Positions 49,274-58,211 of a stretch of DNA of 59,363 nucleotides are shown in pieces (position 1 is the first letter of the stretch; every line of letters begins with the position of its first letter). This stretch comes from Pseudomonadota bacterium (GTDB lineage Bacteria > Tectomicrobia > Entotheonellia > Entotheonellales > Entotheonellaceae). The position numbers and the translations under genes are program-made. The DNA lies in contig SXND01000032.1 in the NCBI GenBank assembly GCA_005777235.1, positions 1-59,363 on the forward strand. Reading direction: 5' to 3'. The notes beneath the pieces are model-generated. The model was not told the DNA's origin. It saw only the letters and a list, made by a program, of their open reading frames with translations, and searched no databases.

Positions 49274-51582
49274 TTAGCTACCTTCCATTCTTTCCGCTCC
49301 TCTGGAACACAGCGTCCGGGACGTTTCGCGGCAGCTTGACGTGGGACATGTCCCTGTCGCTGCTCCTGACACTGCTCGTGGGCTGCGTGGGTATGGCCTT
49401 AGTGCTCGCGCAGTGGCGTGCCCTGCGGCAGCGCGTGTCTGGGCGTGTACGCTGGGGTCTGTGTAGTCTGCGGGCCTTCGTCTACCTGCTGCTCATTGGC
49501 ATGCTGCTCAATCCCGCACTACTGATCCAGAAAGTCTTGCACATTCTGCCCCCGCTTGTGGTGCTCATCGACACCTCTGGCAGTATGGGGTTGGCCGAGC
49601 CTGGGCAACCCAGTCGCCTGCAGCAAGCCCGTGATTACCTGCATCACGGTACGCACCCCACCTGGGAGACCCTGGCGCAGCATTATCAGCTCAAGCTGTA
49701 TCAATTTAGCGATACGGCACGGGCGCTCGCAGTCGAGGGTTTGGAGGCGGTAGAGGTAGGGGGGAAGAGTACCGATCTCTTGGGCTCACTCGCCACCGTG
49801 CTCGACGAACAGCGCGGCACCCAAGCCGCCGGGGTTCTCGTGCTCAGCGACGGGGCGCACCACGGACCAGATACGGCGCTCGGCCAGTTACGCCAGGCTG
49901 GGGTGCGCGTGGCGACCGTCGGTGTGGGCATGCCTGAGACCTATCGTGATGTGCGTATCGCCTCCGTGCAGGCGCCGACCCTGGCCTTTGTGCACTACCA
50001 GGCGGAGATTAATGTCACGCTCAAAGCTCAGGGCTATCGTGGCGAGGTGATCCCCGTGGTGCTCATGCGGGCGGGGCGGGTGGTCGCCACGAAAACGGTG
50101 CACGTGACTGCCGAGGTGTTTGAGCAGCAGGTACCGTTTGAAGTCGAGCCAGAAGAAGTTGGGGAGTTTACCTATACGGTGCGGGTGACGCCACGCCTCG
50201 GCGAAGCCTTGACAGAGAATAATGAGGCCCAATTCCCCCTGTCAGTGGCGCGCGATAAGATCCGCGTGCTGCTCGTCTGTGGCAGTCCAACATGGAATTA
50301 CCGTTTTCTACGCCAGGGTTTGAAGCAAGACCCCAGTATCGACATGATCTCTTTTGTCATCTTGCGTACACCCACGGATGTGGTGAATGTGCCGGAAACA
50401 CAGCTGAGTCTCATCCCTTTTCCCACCCAGCGTTTATTCACCCAGGAACTCAAAAATTTTGATCTTATCATTTTCGACAATTTTAGTTATCAAGCCTATT
50501 TTCCGCTATCTTACCTTGAAAGTGTGCGTAAATATGTCCAGGAAGGCGGAGCCTTTGCCATGTTAGGCGGGATGCTGTCGTTTGCCCAGGGGGGCTATGC
50601 CGGCACCCCCATCGAAGATATCCTACCCGTTACACTACGGCGTGACCGCAATGATTACCGGCCCGTGACGCAGCGCATGCTCCTGACGGATGAGGGGAAG
50701 CTCCACCCCATCACCCGTTTGTCGCCCGATGCGGCAGAAAACCAGCGTATCTGGGAGATGCTGCCCGAGCTCGACGCGCTGCATGTGATCGGCCAGGCGA
50801 AACCTGGGGCGACGGTGTTAGGTGTTACCAGTGGCCGAGTGGATGAGCGCCAGGCCGCCCCACTCTTGGTCATGCAGCGCTTCGGTGAGGGGCGCACGTT
50901 GGCGTTCATGAGCGATGCGCTGTGGAAGTGGAATTTCCAGATGGCCGGTCGCCTGGATTCCAACCAGTATTATCTCCAGTTTGTGCGTCAGATGGTCCGC
51001 TGGCTCATCCGCGATCCAGTCCTCAAACAAGTCCGCATTATGGCTGACGCCAGTGAGTTCCCTGTGGGGAGTGAGGTGACCGGCACCCTCCAGGTGCTGC
51101 AAGACGATTATCGCCCTGCGGAGCATCCACCTGTGCATGCGAAGGTCCGGACCCCGCACGGGGTTGAAGTCGCCGTGCCGTATGTACCGACAGGCACACC
51201 TGGGGAGTATCGCTACCGCTTTCGGGCCGATGAGGAAGGCTTGTACGCCTTAGACGTCCAGGCCGAGATCGGTGGGAAAACCCACGACGCCAATCGTGTA
51301 CTCCTCCGGGTGCAGCGTCCAGGCGACGAGATGCAGCAGGCGGCCCCGAACCATAAGCTGCTTGGGGACATTGCCGAACGCACAGGGGGCATATTTTTTG
51401 CGTTGCATGAACCCACACGGCCCTCGGCGGGCAGTCTTGTCGAATTTTTTGGAGGGACAACCGACTACAAAGTCTTGGAAGAAACGCGGCTGCGACTGCG
51501 CGAGACCTTGCCACTTTTTATGGTCATACTCCTGCTTTTGGGGGGTGAATGGTGGTGGCGTCGGCGGGCCGGCTTGCTCTAA
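49270..51582 (+). CDS. Membrane vWA protein with glutamine-amidotransferase-like domain
   Basis: A 770-residue protein. Two N-terminal membrane helices (LSLLLTLLVGCVGMALVLA and LRAFVYLLLIGMLLNPALL), a vWA domain with LVVLIDTSGSMGLA (D-x-S-x-S), VLVLSDGAHHGPD, a beta-rich stretch, a class I GATase-like fold (FDLIIFDNFSYQAYFPLSYLE, YVQEGGAFAMLGGMLSF; no catalytic Cys triad seen) and a C-terminal membrane helix (LPLFMVILLLLGGEWWW). This is the typical last member of the DUF4175-MoxR-DUF58-BatA-DUF4159 cluster. It starts inside the DUF4159 stop. Confidence 0.9.
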   Translation: MISYLPFFPLLWNTASGTFRGSLTWDMSLSLLLTLLVGCVGMALVLAQWRALRQRVSGRVRWGLCSLRAFVYLLLIGMLLNPALLIQKVLHILPPLVVLIDTSGSMGLAEPGQPSRLQQARDYLHHGTHPTWETLAQHYQLKLYQFSDTARALAVEGLEAVEVGGKSTDLLGSLATVLDEQRGTQAAGVLVLSDGAHHGPDTALGQLRQAGVRVATVGVGMPETYRDVRIASVQAPTLAFVHYQAEINVTLKAQGYRGEVIPVVLMRAGRVVATKTVHVTAEVFEQQVPFEVEPEEVGEFTYTVRVTPRLGEALTENNEAQFPLSVARDKIRVLLVCGSPTWNYRFLRQGLKQDPSIDMISFVILRTPTDVVNVPETQLSLIPFPTQRLFTQELKNFDLIIFDNFSYQAYFPLSYLESVRKYVQEGGAFAMLGGMLSFAQGGYAGTPIEDILPVTLRRDRNDYRPVTQRMLLTDEGKLHPITRLSPDAAENQRIWEMLPELDALHVIGQAKPGATVLGVTSGRVDERQAAPLLVMQRFGEGRTLAFMSDALWKWNFQMAGRLDSNQYYLQFVRQMVRWLIRDPVLKQVRIMADASEFPVGSEVTGTLQVLQDDYRPAEHPPVHAKVRTPHGVEVAVPYVPTGTPGEYRYRFRADEEGLYALDVQAEIGGKTHDANRVLLRVQRPGDEMQQAAPNHKLLGDIAERTGGIFFALHEPTRPSAGSLVEFFGGTTDYKVLEETRLRLRETLPLFMVILLLLGGEWWWRRRAGLL

Positions 51583-52208
51583 GGCTGACGGAGTATGGCA
51601 CGCACGGGGGCTCCATCGCCCTCTTGGAGGAGAAGCGGTAAGGCGTACAATTCATAGTCGCCAGGTGGCACGGCATGCAGAGACAGTCCTTCCAAAATGA
51701 GGATACCTGCTCCGAGCAGCCTGCGATGCACAGGAAAGTCCTGGCGTTCGAAAGCGTCCACCGATAAATAGTCAATGCCGACCAGACGCACCCCTATCTC
51801 TACAAGGAAGTCGGCGGCAGACTCGGTGAGCGCAATATAGTTGGACTGAAAGTCGGGCTGGTGCCATAGAGCCGCGTTCGACGTTTGAATGAGCACACGT
51901 TGCACGCCGGTGAGGCCAAGGGGACGGAGGTCGTCCGCCGTGAGATGGGTTGTCGCCTGGGGAAAGGCACACACACGGGCCGTCCCGACAAGCACCGTCA
52001 GGTCGAGGGCGTCGATAGGCAGACCATCCGCAAAGAAATGACGGGGCGCATCGAGATGCGTCCCCGTATGAGAACTCAACACCACACGGCTCACGTTGGC
52101 ACTATCGCCCCAGTGGAGTTGGCTGATGGGCGTGATGGTGACCGCAGGATCCCCAGGATAGACATGGACGGTTGGGGAGAGAGGCATCGTGATGTCATAG
52201 AAATGCAT
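51579..52208 (-). CDS. Cyclase-family hydrolase (kynurenine-formamidase-like)
   Basis: A 209-residue metal-dependent hydrolase of the cyclase/KynB family. Seen: FYDITMPLSPTVHVYPGDP, the metal-binding SSHTGTHLDAPRHF (H-x-G-T-H-x-D), GIDYLSVDAF and ILILEGLSLHAVPPGDYEL with the catalytic Glu/His region. Family members hydrolyse N-formylkynurenine, isatin or related amides. No tryptophan-catabolic gene is near, so the substrate is open. ATG 52208 matches family starts; GTG 52220 adds four residues. Its end overlaps the vWA gene stop by 4 bp on the opposite strand. Confidence 0.9.
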   Translation of the reverse strand: MHFYDITMPLSPTVHVYPGDPAVTITPISQLHWGDSANVSRVVLSSHTGTHLDAPRHFFADGLPIDALDLTVLVGTARVCAFPQATTHLTADDLRPLGLTGVQRVLIQTSNAALWHQPDFQSNYIALTESAADFLVEIGVRLVGIDYLSVDAFERQDFPVHRRLLGAGILILEGLSLHAVPPGDYELYALPLLLQEGDGAPVRAILRQP

Positions 52209-52271
52209 GGGACAACTCACGTATAATAACGTTGTGGCGAGATAGCGATACTGCGAACAGAGGAATAAGCC

Positions 52272-52472
52272 ATGTTAACGCCTGCAGAGATTCGTGAGAT
52301 CCGTGAGCACACTGAAATGACGCACGTACAAATGGCCCAGCTCTTGCGCGTGCGGCCCGCGGATGTCAAAGCGTGGGAGAATGGAGTGCTAGAACCTGAC
52401 ACTGACCAAGTGGCGAAGCTCGAACGGCTCCAGCTCTCCCAAGCCAGGAAAATGCGCTTTAAGTTTAACTAG
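52272..52472 (+). CDS. Small helix-turn-helix (XRE-like) protein
   Basis: A 66-residue protein that is one HTH domain: LTPAEIREIREHTEMTHVQMAQLLRVRPADVKAWENG, with the recognition helix around VRPADVKAWE. A GAGGAATAA ribosome-binding site lies just before the ATG. It is divergent from the cyclase gene, separated by 63 bp that contain a TATAAT-like box (52221-52226). It may regulate that gene, or be an antitoxin-type regulator without its toxin; neither is shown. Confidence 0.82.
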   Translation: MLTPAEIREIREHTEMTHVQMAQLLRVRPADVKAWENGVLEPDTDQVAKLERLQLSQARKMRFKFN

Positions 52473-52503
52473 AGCCGTGGACAACAGGCGCGTAGGTGCA
52501 TGG

Positions 52504-53565
52504 TCAGCGCAGTTGTTTGAGTTTCTCTGCCGCCTGTTGGGCTTCTGGAGTGTTGGGATACTTTTTCTGGACTTGCTGCAGGAAAAAGCGTGCGTTACGC
52601 GCATCTTTCAGCTCCGCGAAGGCATAGCCTTGCTTCAGCATGGCCGTAGCGACTTTGGTATCCCGGTTGTATTTCTGCACCACCTCATCAAAGGCCACAA
52701 TCGCTGCTTCGTATTGCTTTTGCGCATAGAGCGCTTCACCAACCAGATACTGCGCGTTGGCAGCTTGTGACGCTTTGGGTGTCTCCTTAACATAGCGTTT
52801 CAAATTGACCACAGCCGCTTCATAGTTACGATCCTGATAATCTTTGACCCCCCGTTTATAGAGCTGATCTGCCACATCGTTCTCCACAGGAGCCGTGGAG
52901 GCCGATGGGCGTTGGGGGGTGAGAAGCGCTTGAGGCGGCAGCTTGGGAGTCGGGGGCGCCACTGGAGGAGTCGGGGGCGCCACTGGAGGAGTCGGGGGCG
53001 CCACCGCCACCTGTGCCGCAGGAGCAGGAGAGGGCGGGGGCGTTGTGTCCAGCACAGAAGAAGCGCTAGGCGCTGTCGGTGGAGTGGGCGTCGTAGGAGG
53101 CCCGGACTCCACCCGGCTTGGAGCAGGCTCTGGCTTCGCTGTCGGAGTAGGAGGAGGCGTAGTATTGCGGGGTGGGGGCCGTTGTCCTTCCAACTTATTT
53201 AAGCGGGCGGTGTAATCGTCTACCAGCTTAGTCGTTGCTGCTCCCTCCGCACCTTTTGGGCCACGCCGTAGTTGGTGCTGGGTATCCTGAATGTCCCCCT
53301 GGAGGCGTTGCAATTGTAGCCGCAACTCATCAAGGGTAGCAGACGTCCGCGCCAAGTCGCGCCGAGTATCAGTCTGGGATTTCTCAAACTGCGCAACACG
53401 GTCGCCCATCTGCTGCAAACGTGCCTCGACCGTTTGTTGGCGCTCACTACTCTGGCGCTCCAACGCTTGTGTATCAGCACGCATCGACCGCAGGTCACTG
53501 TCACTCGCACACCCTGCCATGATACTGAGCAGGAGCATACTCACCAGCACAAAGATGTATCTCAT
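52504..53565 (-). CDS. cpoB: Cell division coordinator CpoB (YbgF-like)
   Basis: A 353-residue protein, last gene of the tol-pal operon. It starts MRYIFVLVSMLLLSIMAGC, so it is predicted to be a lipoprotein, unlike the soluble E. coli CpoB. Domains: N-terminal coiled coil (about 25-130, QALERQSSERQQTVEARLQQ), a proline-rich linker of about 100 residues with three VAPPTPP units encoded by a 21-bp direct repeat (52946-53005), and C-terminal TPRs (QLYKRGVKDYQDRNYEAAV, EALYAQKQYEAAIVAFDEVV, NARFFLQQVQKKYPNTPEA). It coordinates Tol with peptidoglycan synthesis at the septum. ATG 53565 is preferred over upstream frame because of the signal peptide. Confidence 0.92.
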   Translation of the reverse strand: MRYIFVLVSMLLLSIMAGCASDSDLRSMRADTQALERQSSERQQTVEARLQQMGDRVAQFEKSQTDTRRDLARTSATLDELRLQLQRLQGDIQDTQHQLRRGPKGAEGAATTKLVDDYTARLNKLEGQRPPPRNTTPPPTPTAKPEPAPSRVESGPPTTPTPPTAPSASSVLDTTPPPSPAPAAQVAVAPPTPPVAPPTPPVAPPTPKLPPQALLTPQRPSASTAPVENDVADQLYKRGVKDYQDRNYEAAVVNLKRYVKETPKASQAANAQYLVGEALYAQKQYEAAIVAFDEVVQKYNRDTKVATAMLKQGYAFAELKDARNARFFLQQVQKKYPNTPEAQQAAEKLKQLR

Positions 53566-53582
53566 AGATGCACGATATTCTT

Positions 53583-54119
53583 TTACTGACCGGTAACTAC
53601 AAAATGGGCCCGCCGATTCCGTGCCCACGACGCCTCACTACGACCTGGGTCAAGCGGGCGCTCTTCACCATAGCTGATAGTGGATAAGCGTGACGGATTG
53701 ACGCCAGCAGTGCTCATGTACTGTTTGGCGGCATTGGCGCGCCGCTCACCAAGGGCCAGATTGTAGGCATTGGTGCCGCGGTCATCGCAGTGCCCTTCGA
53801 TCTGAGCCCGTATGGTATTATTTTGATTCATAAAGGCCACTTTGCGATCCAGGAGACCCCGAGCATCCGTGCGCAGATCATACTTATCAAAATCGAAATT
53901 GATGTCTTGATTCTGGAAATCTTGCGAGGCTTGGGAGCCCATCGCCCCTCCAGCTCCACTGCCAGGGCCACCTTGCGGAGCAGGGGCTGTCGCGGCCGGC
54001 CGCGTGCTACCAGGGTCCGCTGTCGGAGGCGCAGGCTCTTCTTTCGTACAACCAACGGCGAGAAACGTGAGGAGTAGGGAGCCCAGTGTCAAACGGGACA
54101 CGACAGGTCGCATAACCAT
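53583..54119 (-). CDS. pal: Peptidoglycan-associated lipoprotein Pal
   Basis: A 178-residue outer-membrane lipoprotein. Lipobox LLLTFLAVGC, an Ala/Pro/Gly-rich linker, then an OmpA-like domain: INFDFDKYDLRTDARGLLD, QIEGHCDDRGTNAYNLALGERRA (diaminopimelate-binding region), ISYGEERPLDPGRSEASWARNRRAHFV. It links the outer membrane to peptidoglycan and binds TolB. ATG 54119 has AAGGAGAAAG upstream; ATG 54113 is possible. It lies between tolB and cpoB as in other tol operons. Confidence 0.96.
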   Translation of the reverse strand: MVMRPVVSRLTLGSLLLTFLAVGCTKEEPAPPTADPGSTRPAATAPAPQGGPGSGAGGAMGSQASQDFQNQDINFDFDKYDLRTDARGLLDRKVAFMNQNNTIRAQIEGHCDDRGTNAYNLALGERRANAAKQYMSTAGVNPSRLSTISYGEERPLDPGRSEASWARNRRAHFVVTGQ

Positions 54120-54150
54120 CGATCTTTCTCCTTCCTGAGAGAAATAGAAA

Positions 54151-55470
54151 CTACCGCGCCGTTCGTGCGACCCACTGTGACGCCAAGCAAGATGGGCCAC
54201 TCGTGGGGAGCAGATGGTTCGCCTGACCTGTACCGCGCATCATGTAGCGCTGGCGGGAACCACCCTGCGTGCTGGTGTACATCACAAAATGTCCATTCGG
54301 GGCCCAGATCGGCGCATCTGGATTACTACCACCACCGAGACGAACTTGATCATTCCCATCGGGACGTATTGTATAGACCCCGAGGGAACGATCTTCATCG
54401 GCACGGCCGACAAAGGCGATCGCATCACCACGTGGCGACCATGATGGAGCCGTGTTGTAGCGTCCTTCATAGGTCAAACGTACTGGAGCACTCCCTTGCA
54501 GATCCGTCACATACAGCTGCGGCGAACCCGAGCGGTCTGAGACAAAAGCCAAACGTTTCGCATCGGGCGCAAACGAGGGAGAGACGTCAATACCCCAGTC
54601 ATTGGTAATACGCTTCATCTGTTTACTGCGTGTATCATACACGAAAATTTCGCTGTTTCCATCAATAGTATGACTGAGCGCTAAGGCACGCCCATCAGGA
54701 GCCCATGATCCAGCCATGGCTAAGCCTGCTCCAGATGTAATACGTTCTTCGGCACCAGTCAATAGATTTTTTATATACAGATTGGGATTGCCAGAGCGAT
54801 AGGACGTATAGGCAAGAAATGTACCATTTGGCGAGAGTGCAGGGGCCAAATTCAGACCGCCATCCGCAATGAGCGTCCGCGCCCCATAGCCATCGTAATC
54901 CATAAGGATAATATCTTTACTCCCCTTGGCTTTCCCCGGGCCGGCACATAGCACTTCGGTGTCGAAGGGGCCAGCTTCCCCCGTGAGATCGCGATAGACG
55001 AGGTCACTAAAGCGGTGTGCCATCTCCCGATGGCGCACCGTTGGCCCGTTGAAGCTATTATTGATGCGCATGCGTTGCTCGAGGATATCATGGAGCGCCA
55101 GCTGCAAAGATAATTGCCCATCACCGCCCATACTGAGACGGCCAGGAATAACAGCCACTACCCCCAAAGTTATCCAACCAGCGTACTGTAGCTGCTCCAC
55201 TGTCTGGGGTACTTCAGGGTAATTCGTCGACTCAGCAATACGAAAGAGCCCAGTGTATTTCATGTCTTGTTGGAGTACACCACGAATCTGCTGCCTCAAT
55301 CCCGGATCACCAGACTCGCCAAGCAACGCAGGCACGACCAAGGAGGGCAGATCTTTATCAGAATCCTTTTCAATGTCTATCACTACCCCTGTTTGCGCGC
55401 GAGTACCACCACATAAACCGACGAGAAGCACGACCAATACCCAAGCACAGCGTAAAACCCATTGCGGCAT
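54151..55470 (-). CDS. tolB: Tol-Pal system beta-propeller protein TolB
   Basis: A 439-residue periplasmic protein: signal peptide (VLRCAWVLVVLLVGLCGGTRAQT), an N-terminal alpha/beta domain (FRIAESTNYPEVPQ, DLVYRDLTGEAGPFDTEVL), and a six-bladed propeller with repeated D-x-DGYG..., LSPNGTFLAYTSYRSGNPNLY, WAPDGRALALSHTIDGNSEIFVYD and FAPDAKRLAFVSDRSGSPQLYVTD units. It binds Pal and carries signal from TolA. GAGGATATT precedes ATG 55470. The gene order tolQ-tolR-tolA-tolB-pal-cpoB is the standard one. Confidence 0.96.
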   Translation of the reverse strand: MPQWVLRCAWVLVVLLVGLCGGTRAQTGVVIDIEKDSDKDLPSLVVPALLGESGDPGLRQQIRGVLQQDMKYTGLFRIAESTNYPEVPQTVEQLQYAGWITLGVVAVIPGRLSMGGDGQLSLQLALHDILEQRMRINNSFNGPTVRHREMAHRFSDLVYRDLTGEAGPFDTEVLCAGPGKAKGSKDIILMDYDGYGARTLIADGGLNLAPALSPNGTFLAYTSYRSGNPNLYIKNLLTGAEERITSGAGLAMAGSWAPDGRALALSHTIDGNSEIFVYDTRSKQMKRITNDWGIDVSPSFAPDAKRLAFVSDRSGSPQLYVTDLQGSAPVRLTYEGRYNTAPSWSPRGDAIAFVGRADEDRSLGVYTIRPDGNDQVRLGGGSNPDAPIWAPNGHFVMYTSTQGGSRQRYMMRGTGQANHLLPTSGPSCLASQWVARTAR

Positions 55471-55495
55471 AATATCCTCAGGAAAGCCTACAAAA

Positions 55496-57013
55496 TTACC
55501 CACGCCCTTTGAAGCGCAACGTTACTTGGAGTGAGGCTTCTCCATAATCATGGGGTAAAGAGGGTAAGGGCTGTGCCTTTCGAATCGCCCGTTGCAATGA
55601 TTCATCAAAAAGCGCATTGCCGGAGCCTTTGACGAGACGCGCCTGTTGCACCCCACCTGAGCGGATCACCACAATATGTATAGCGGCCTGCAAGCCTCCC
55701 GATTGCGGAGGGATATTCCAGGCGTTGGTAATTTTTGCCTGCAATTCTCCTTGATAGTTCCGCAACCGAATGCCGGAAAGGCCACCTGTCCCGACTCCTC
55801 CCGCGCCAGATGTACCAGTCCCCCGCCCACCGCCAGTGATCCCACTCCCACTCCCAGAGCCTGTTGTCCCACTACCGGGTCCTCTCCCTGCCACACCGGT
55901 GCCACCGCCCGCGCTGCTCCCAGAGCCAGAACCCGCGCCGCTGCCAGAGCCAGCACCACCCCCAGAGCCGCCCCCGGTCCCGGAACCAGTCCCGGAACCA
56001 GTCCCAGAACCCGCACCTGTGCCCGCACCGGTGCCAGACCCACTGCCCGAGCCGCTTCTGCCAACAGTAGCCTTCAATTCTGCCATGCGCTGTTGCGCCC
56101 GTAGCTTGTCGACGTAATCGCGCGACTCTTGCTCCGCCTTCGCGGCGGCAAGCGCCTGCTTCTGTTGCTGTTGCTTCTCCCGTTGCTCTTCTCGCGCCTC
56201 TTGCTCCGCCCGGAGTTTCTCCGTCTTCTTGCGCACTTCTGCCTCGGTCGCTATCGCAGACGGGGGCTGGGGCACTGGCGGAGCCTTGGGTACTGGCGGA
56301 GCCGGCTTGACGTCTTGTACTTTTGCTTCCCGCACCGGTGGCGGTGGTGTCGGCTTGGGCTTAATGGCTTTGTCACGCTCTTGGGCGTATTCTTTTTGCC
56401 TCTGCGCCAATGTCATAGCGTCTGCCGGCAGCTTAGGAGGCAGTGGAGGTTCTTTCTCGACAACCTTTCGTTCCGGGGCTGGGGGGACCGGTTTTTCCAC
56501 TGCCTTGCTCGACGGAGGCGCCACCGCTTTAGGTGTCACGGGCTTCGGGGGCGGCGTGACCGCCACGGGTTTGGGTGGTGGCACGACTATCGCCTGTTCT
56601 ACGGGGGACTTTGCAGGCCCAAGCGCCGGTTTGTCCAGCGGGAGAGGCACGTGCGCCGTCCCGCTCTCTGGTCCAGAGGCTACCTCAGCAGATGTGCCGC
56701 CCCCCCCTGGATCTTTTCCCTGCTGGAGACCCGAAGCCCCACCACCTTCTCCTAGCATATTGTCAGGAGAGACGGGGCTATCACCCAATAAATAAATAGT
56801 CTCATCCGCCAATCTCGTGGGTTGTGGTGGAGCGCTGAACAACCGTGCACCGCCAAGCATCACGAGGAGGAGACTACTATGCACGACCACCGACCACACC
56901 AGAGACGACACCAAGGTGACAGGCTTGGACGTCACACCTGGCACCCGTCTGGACGTAGGGGGCACTGGCCGCACTGGCTGTGTCGCTTGGCGACGACTGG
57001 TAGTCACTTTCAT
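55496..57013 (-). CDS. tolA: TolA/TonB-like energy-coupling protein with Gly-Ser-Thr-rich segment
   Basis: A 505-residue protein in the tolA position. One N-terminal membrane helix (VWSVVVHSSLLLVMLGGARLF), a Pro/Lys-rich stretch (about 110-270), a charged helix with KTEKLRAEQEAREEQREKQ, then about 90 residues of almost pure Gly/Ser/Thr/Ala repeats (about 325-415). A C-terminal TonB/TolA domain follows (QGELQAKITNAWNIPPQSGGLQAAIHIVVIRSGGVQQARLVKGSG, LFDESLQRAIRKAQPL). TolA normally spans the periplasm with a long helix; here part of the spacer is replaced by flexible repeats. Its start overlaps the tolR stop (57010-57013). Confidence 0.92.
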   Translation of the reverse strand: MKVTTSRRQATQPVRPVPPTSRRVPGVTSKPVTLVSSLVWSVVVHSSLLLVMLGGARLFSAPPQPTRLADETIYLLGDSPVSPDNMLGEGGGASGLQQGKDPGGGGTSAEVASGPESGTAHVPLPLDKPALGPAKSPVEQAIVVPPPKPVAVTPPPKPVTPKAVAPPSSKAVEKPVPPAPERKVVEKEPPLPPKLPADAMTLAQRQKEYAQERDKAIKPKPTPPPPVREAKVQDVKPAPPVPKAPPVPQPPSAIATEAEVRKKTEKLRAEQEAREEQREKQQQQKQALAAAKAEQESRDYVDKLRAQQRMAELKATVGRSGSGSGSGTGAGTGAGSGTGSGTGSGTGGGSGGGAGSGSGAGSGSGSSAGGGTGVAGRGPGSGTTGSGSGSGITGGGRGTGTSGAGGVGTGGLSGIRLRNYQGELQAKITNAWNIPPQSGGLQAAIHIVVIRSGGVQQARLVKGSGNALFDESLQRAIRKAQPLPSLPHDYGEASLQVTLRFKGRG

Positions 57014-57429
57014 CGCTTTTCAGCCGGAGGCTGGGTAATCATGCCCAGCTTGAGAATCCCGACCTTCCTGACTTCATCCATGACTTGGACTATTCTTCCA
57101 TAAGGAACATCAGTGTCAGCCCGGAGGTACAAATCCTTGTTGCGCCGTGTCTGATAAAAAGCATGGAGTTGTTGGCGCAACGTTTCAAGGGTATGTGCTG
57201 TCTGATTGAGATAGATGCCCCCCTGCTTATTCACCGTCAAAATCACTTGATCTTCACCGGTGACCCTGGGGGTTGCCGTCGCTATCGGCAGATTCACATC
57301 CAGTTCGTGTTGTAACATCGGTGCGGTAATCATAAAAATGATGAGTAACACCAGCATGACGTCTACCAGAGGTGTTACATTGATTTCGGCTACCGCTCCA
57401 CGCGATTTGCCGCCGACTCCCATCGCCAT
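57010..57429 (-). CDS. tolR: Biopolymer transport protein TolR/ExbD
   Basis: A 139-residue ExbD/TolR protein. A single N-terminal helix has the proton-path Asp in INVTPLVDVMLVLLIIFMITAPM, then the periplasmic domain (VILTVNKQGGIYLNQ, LYLRADTDVPYGRIVQVMDEVRKVGILKLGMIT). It works with TolQ to couple the proton gradient to TolA. 17 bp after tolQ; overlaps tolA by 4 bp. Confidence 0.96.
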   Translation of the reverse strand: MAMGVGGKSRGAVAEINVTPLVDVMLVLLIIFMITAPMLQHELDVNLPIATATPRVTGEDQVILTVNKQGGIYLNQTAHTLETLRQQLHAFYQTRRNKDLYLRADTDVPYGRIVQVMDEVRKVGILKLGMITQPPAEKR

Positions 57430-57446
57430 GGCGTGCTGCCTCTCGC

Positions 57447-58211
57447 TTAATGCGCCAAAGGTGTCTGCCCACTACCCCCACGTGGGGCAGGGAGGTCGCT
57501 CTCAGCATACACTTCAAAGAGCTGAATAACGTCCTCCACGAATCCATCCATCTCTTCGTCGAAACGACGTAGGCGCGTGAGGTAATGATTATACGCCACG
57601 ACAGCGGGGATAGCAGCAGCGAGTCCAACCGCGGTGGCAATCAACGCATCGGCAATCCCCGGCCCCACGACCGCCAATGACGCGCCACTTCCCTGCCCAA
57701 TAGCGTGAAAAGATTGCATAATCCCCCACACCGTACCAAAAAGCCCGACAAAAGGGGCCGCACTCGCCGTCGTGGCGAGAAATGGGAGACCGTGCTCAAG
57801 ACGTTCGAGTTCTTCGACTTGGCGTGGCCGTAACACCTGCCGCAGACGCTGCAGCGTGCCCTCCGACATGGAGATGGTCACACTCTCCATCGCGGGGCGC
57901 CGTCCATTACTGGGCATTGGCACCTCTATATATTGATGGGCAATGCGGAACAGCTGCGCCAAGGGAGAGAAGGTAAAGCGACGGGCTGCGGCAGCGATAA
58001 AGGCGAGATCGTTACTGGTACGAAACACCTGAAGGAAGCTTGCATTGTCGCGTCTGGTCTTGCGCAGCACCCGCATCTTATGCACCACGATCGTCCAGCA
58101 CACGACAGAAGCCGCCATAAGTGCCAAAAGCACAAAAACCTGGACGACCGTTCCTAGGTGTGCCAAAACGGGGATCAAATTTTGCAGACCTTTTTCCGCC
58201 CATGATGTCAT
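57447..58211 (-). CDS. tolQ: Tol-Pal motor protein TolQ/ExbB
   Basis: A 254-residue inner-membrane protein with three helices: VQVFVLLALMAASVVCWTIVV, LPFLATTASAAPFVGLFGTVWGIMQSF, and GIADALIATAVGLAAAIPAVVAYNHYL with the conserved Thr lining the proton path. It forms the pentameric stator-like motor with TolR. It is the first gene of the minus-strand tol operon, so the promoter should lie in 58212-58400. Confidence 0.95.
   Translation of the reverse strand: MTSWAEKGLQNLIPVLAHLGTVVQVFVLLALMAASVVCWTIVVHKMRVLRKTRRDNASFLQVFRTSNDLAFIAAAARRFTFSPLAQLFRIAHQYIEVPMPSNGRRPAMESVTISMSEGTLQRLRQVLRPRQVEELERLEHGLPFLATTASAAPFVGLFGTVWGIMQSFHAIGQGSGASLAVVGPGIADALIATAVGLAAAIPAVVAYNHYLTRLRRFDEEMDGFVEDVIQLFEVYAESDLPAPRGGSGQTPLAH

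Noticed and set aside
52946..53005. Tandem 21-bp repeat resembling a CRISPR or minisatellite
   Set aside because: It is coding, giving VAPPTPP units in the CpoB linker; no spacers and no cas genes.
56129..56795. Plus-strand Gly/Arg/Leu-rich open frames opposite tolA
   Set aside because: Shadow of the tolA low-complexity codons; no motif, and tolA is clearly real.
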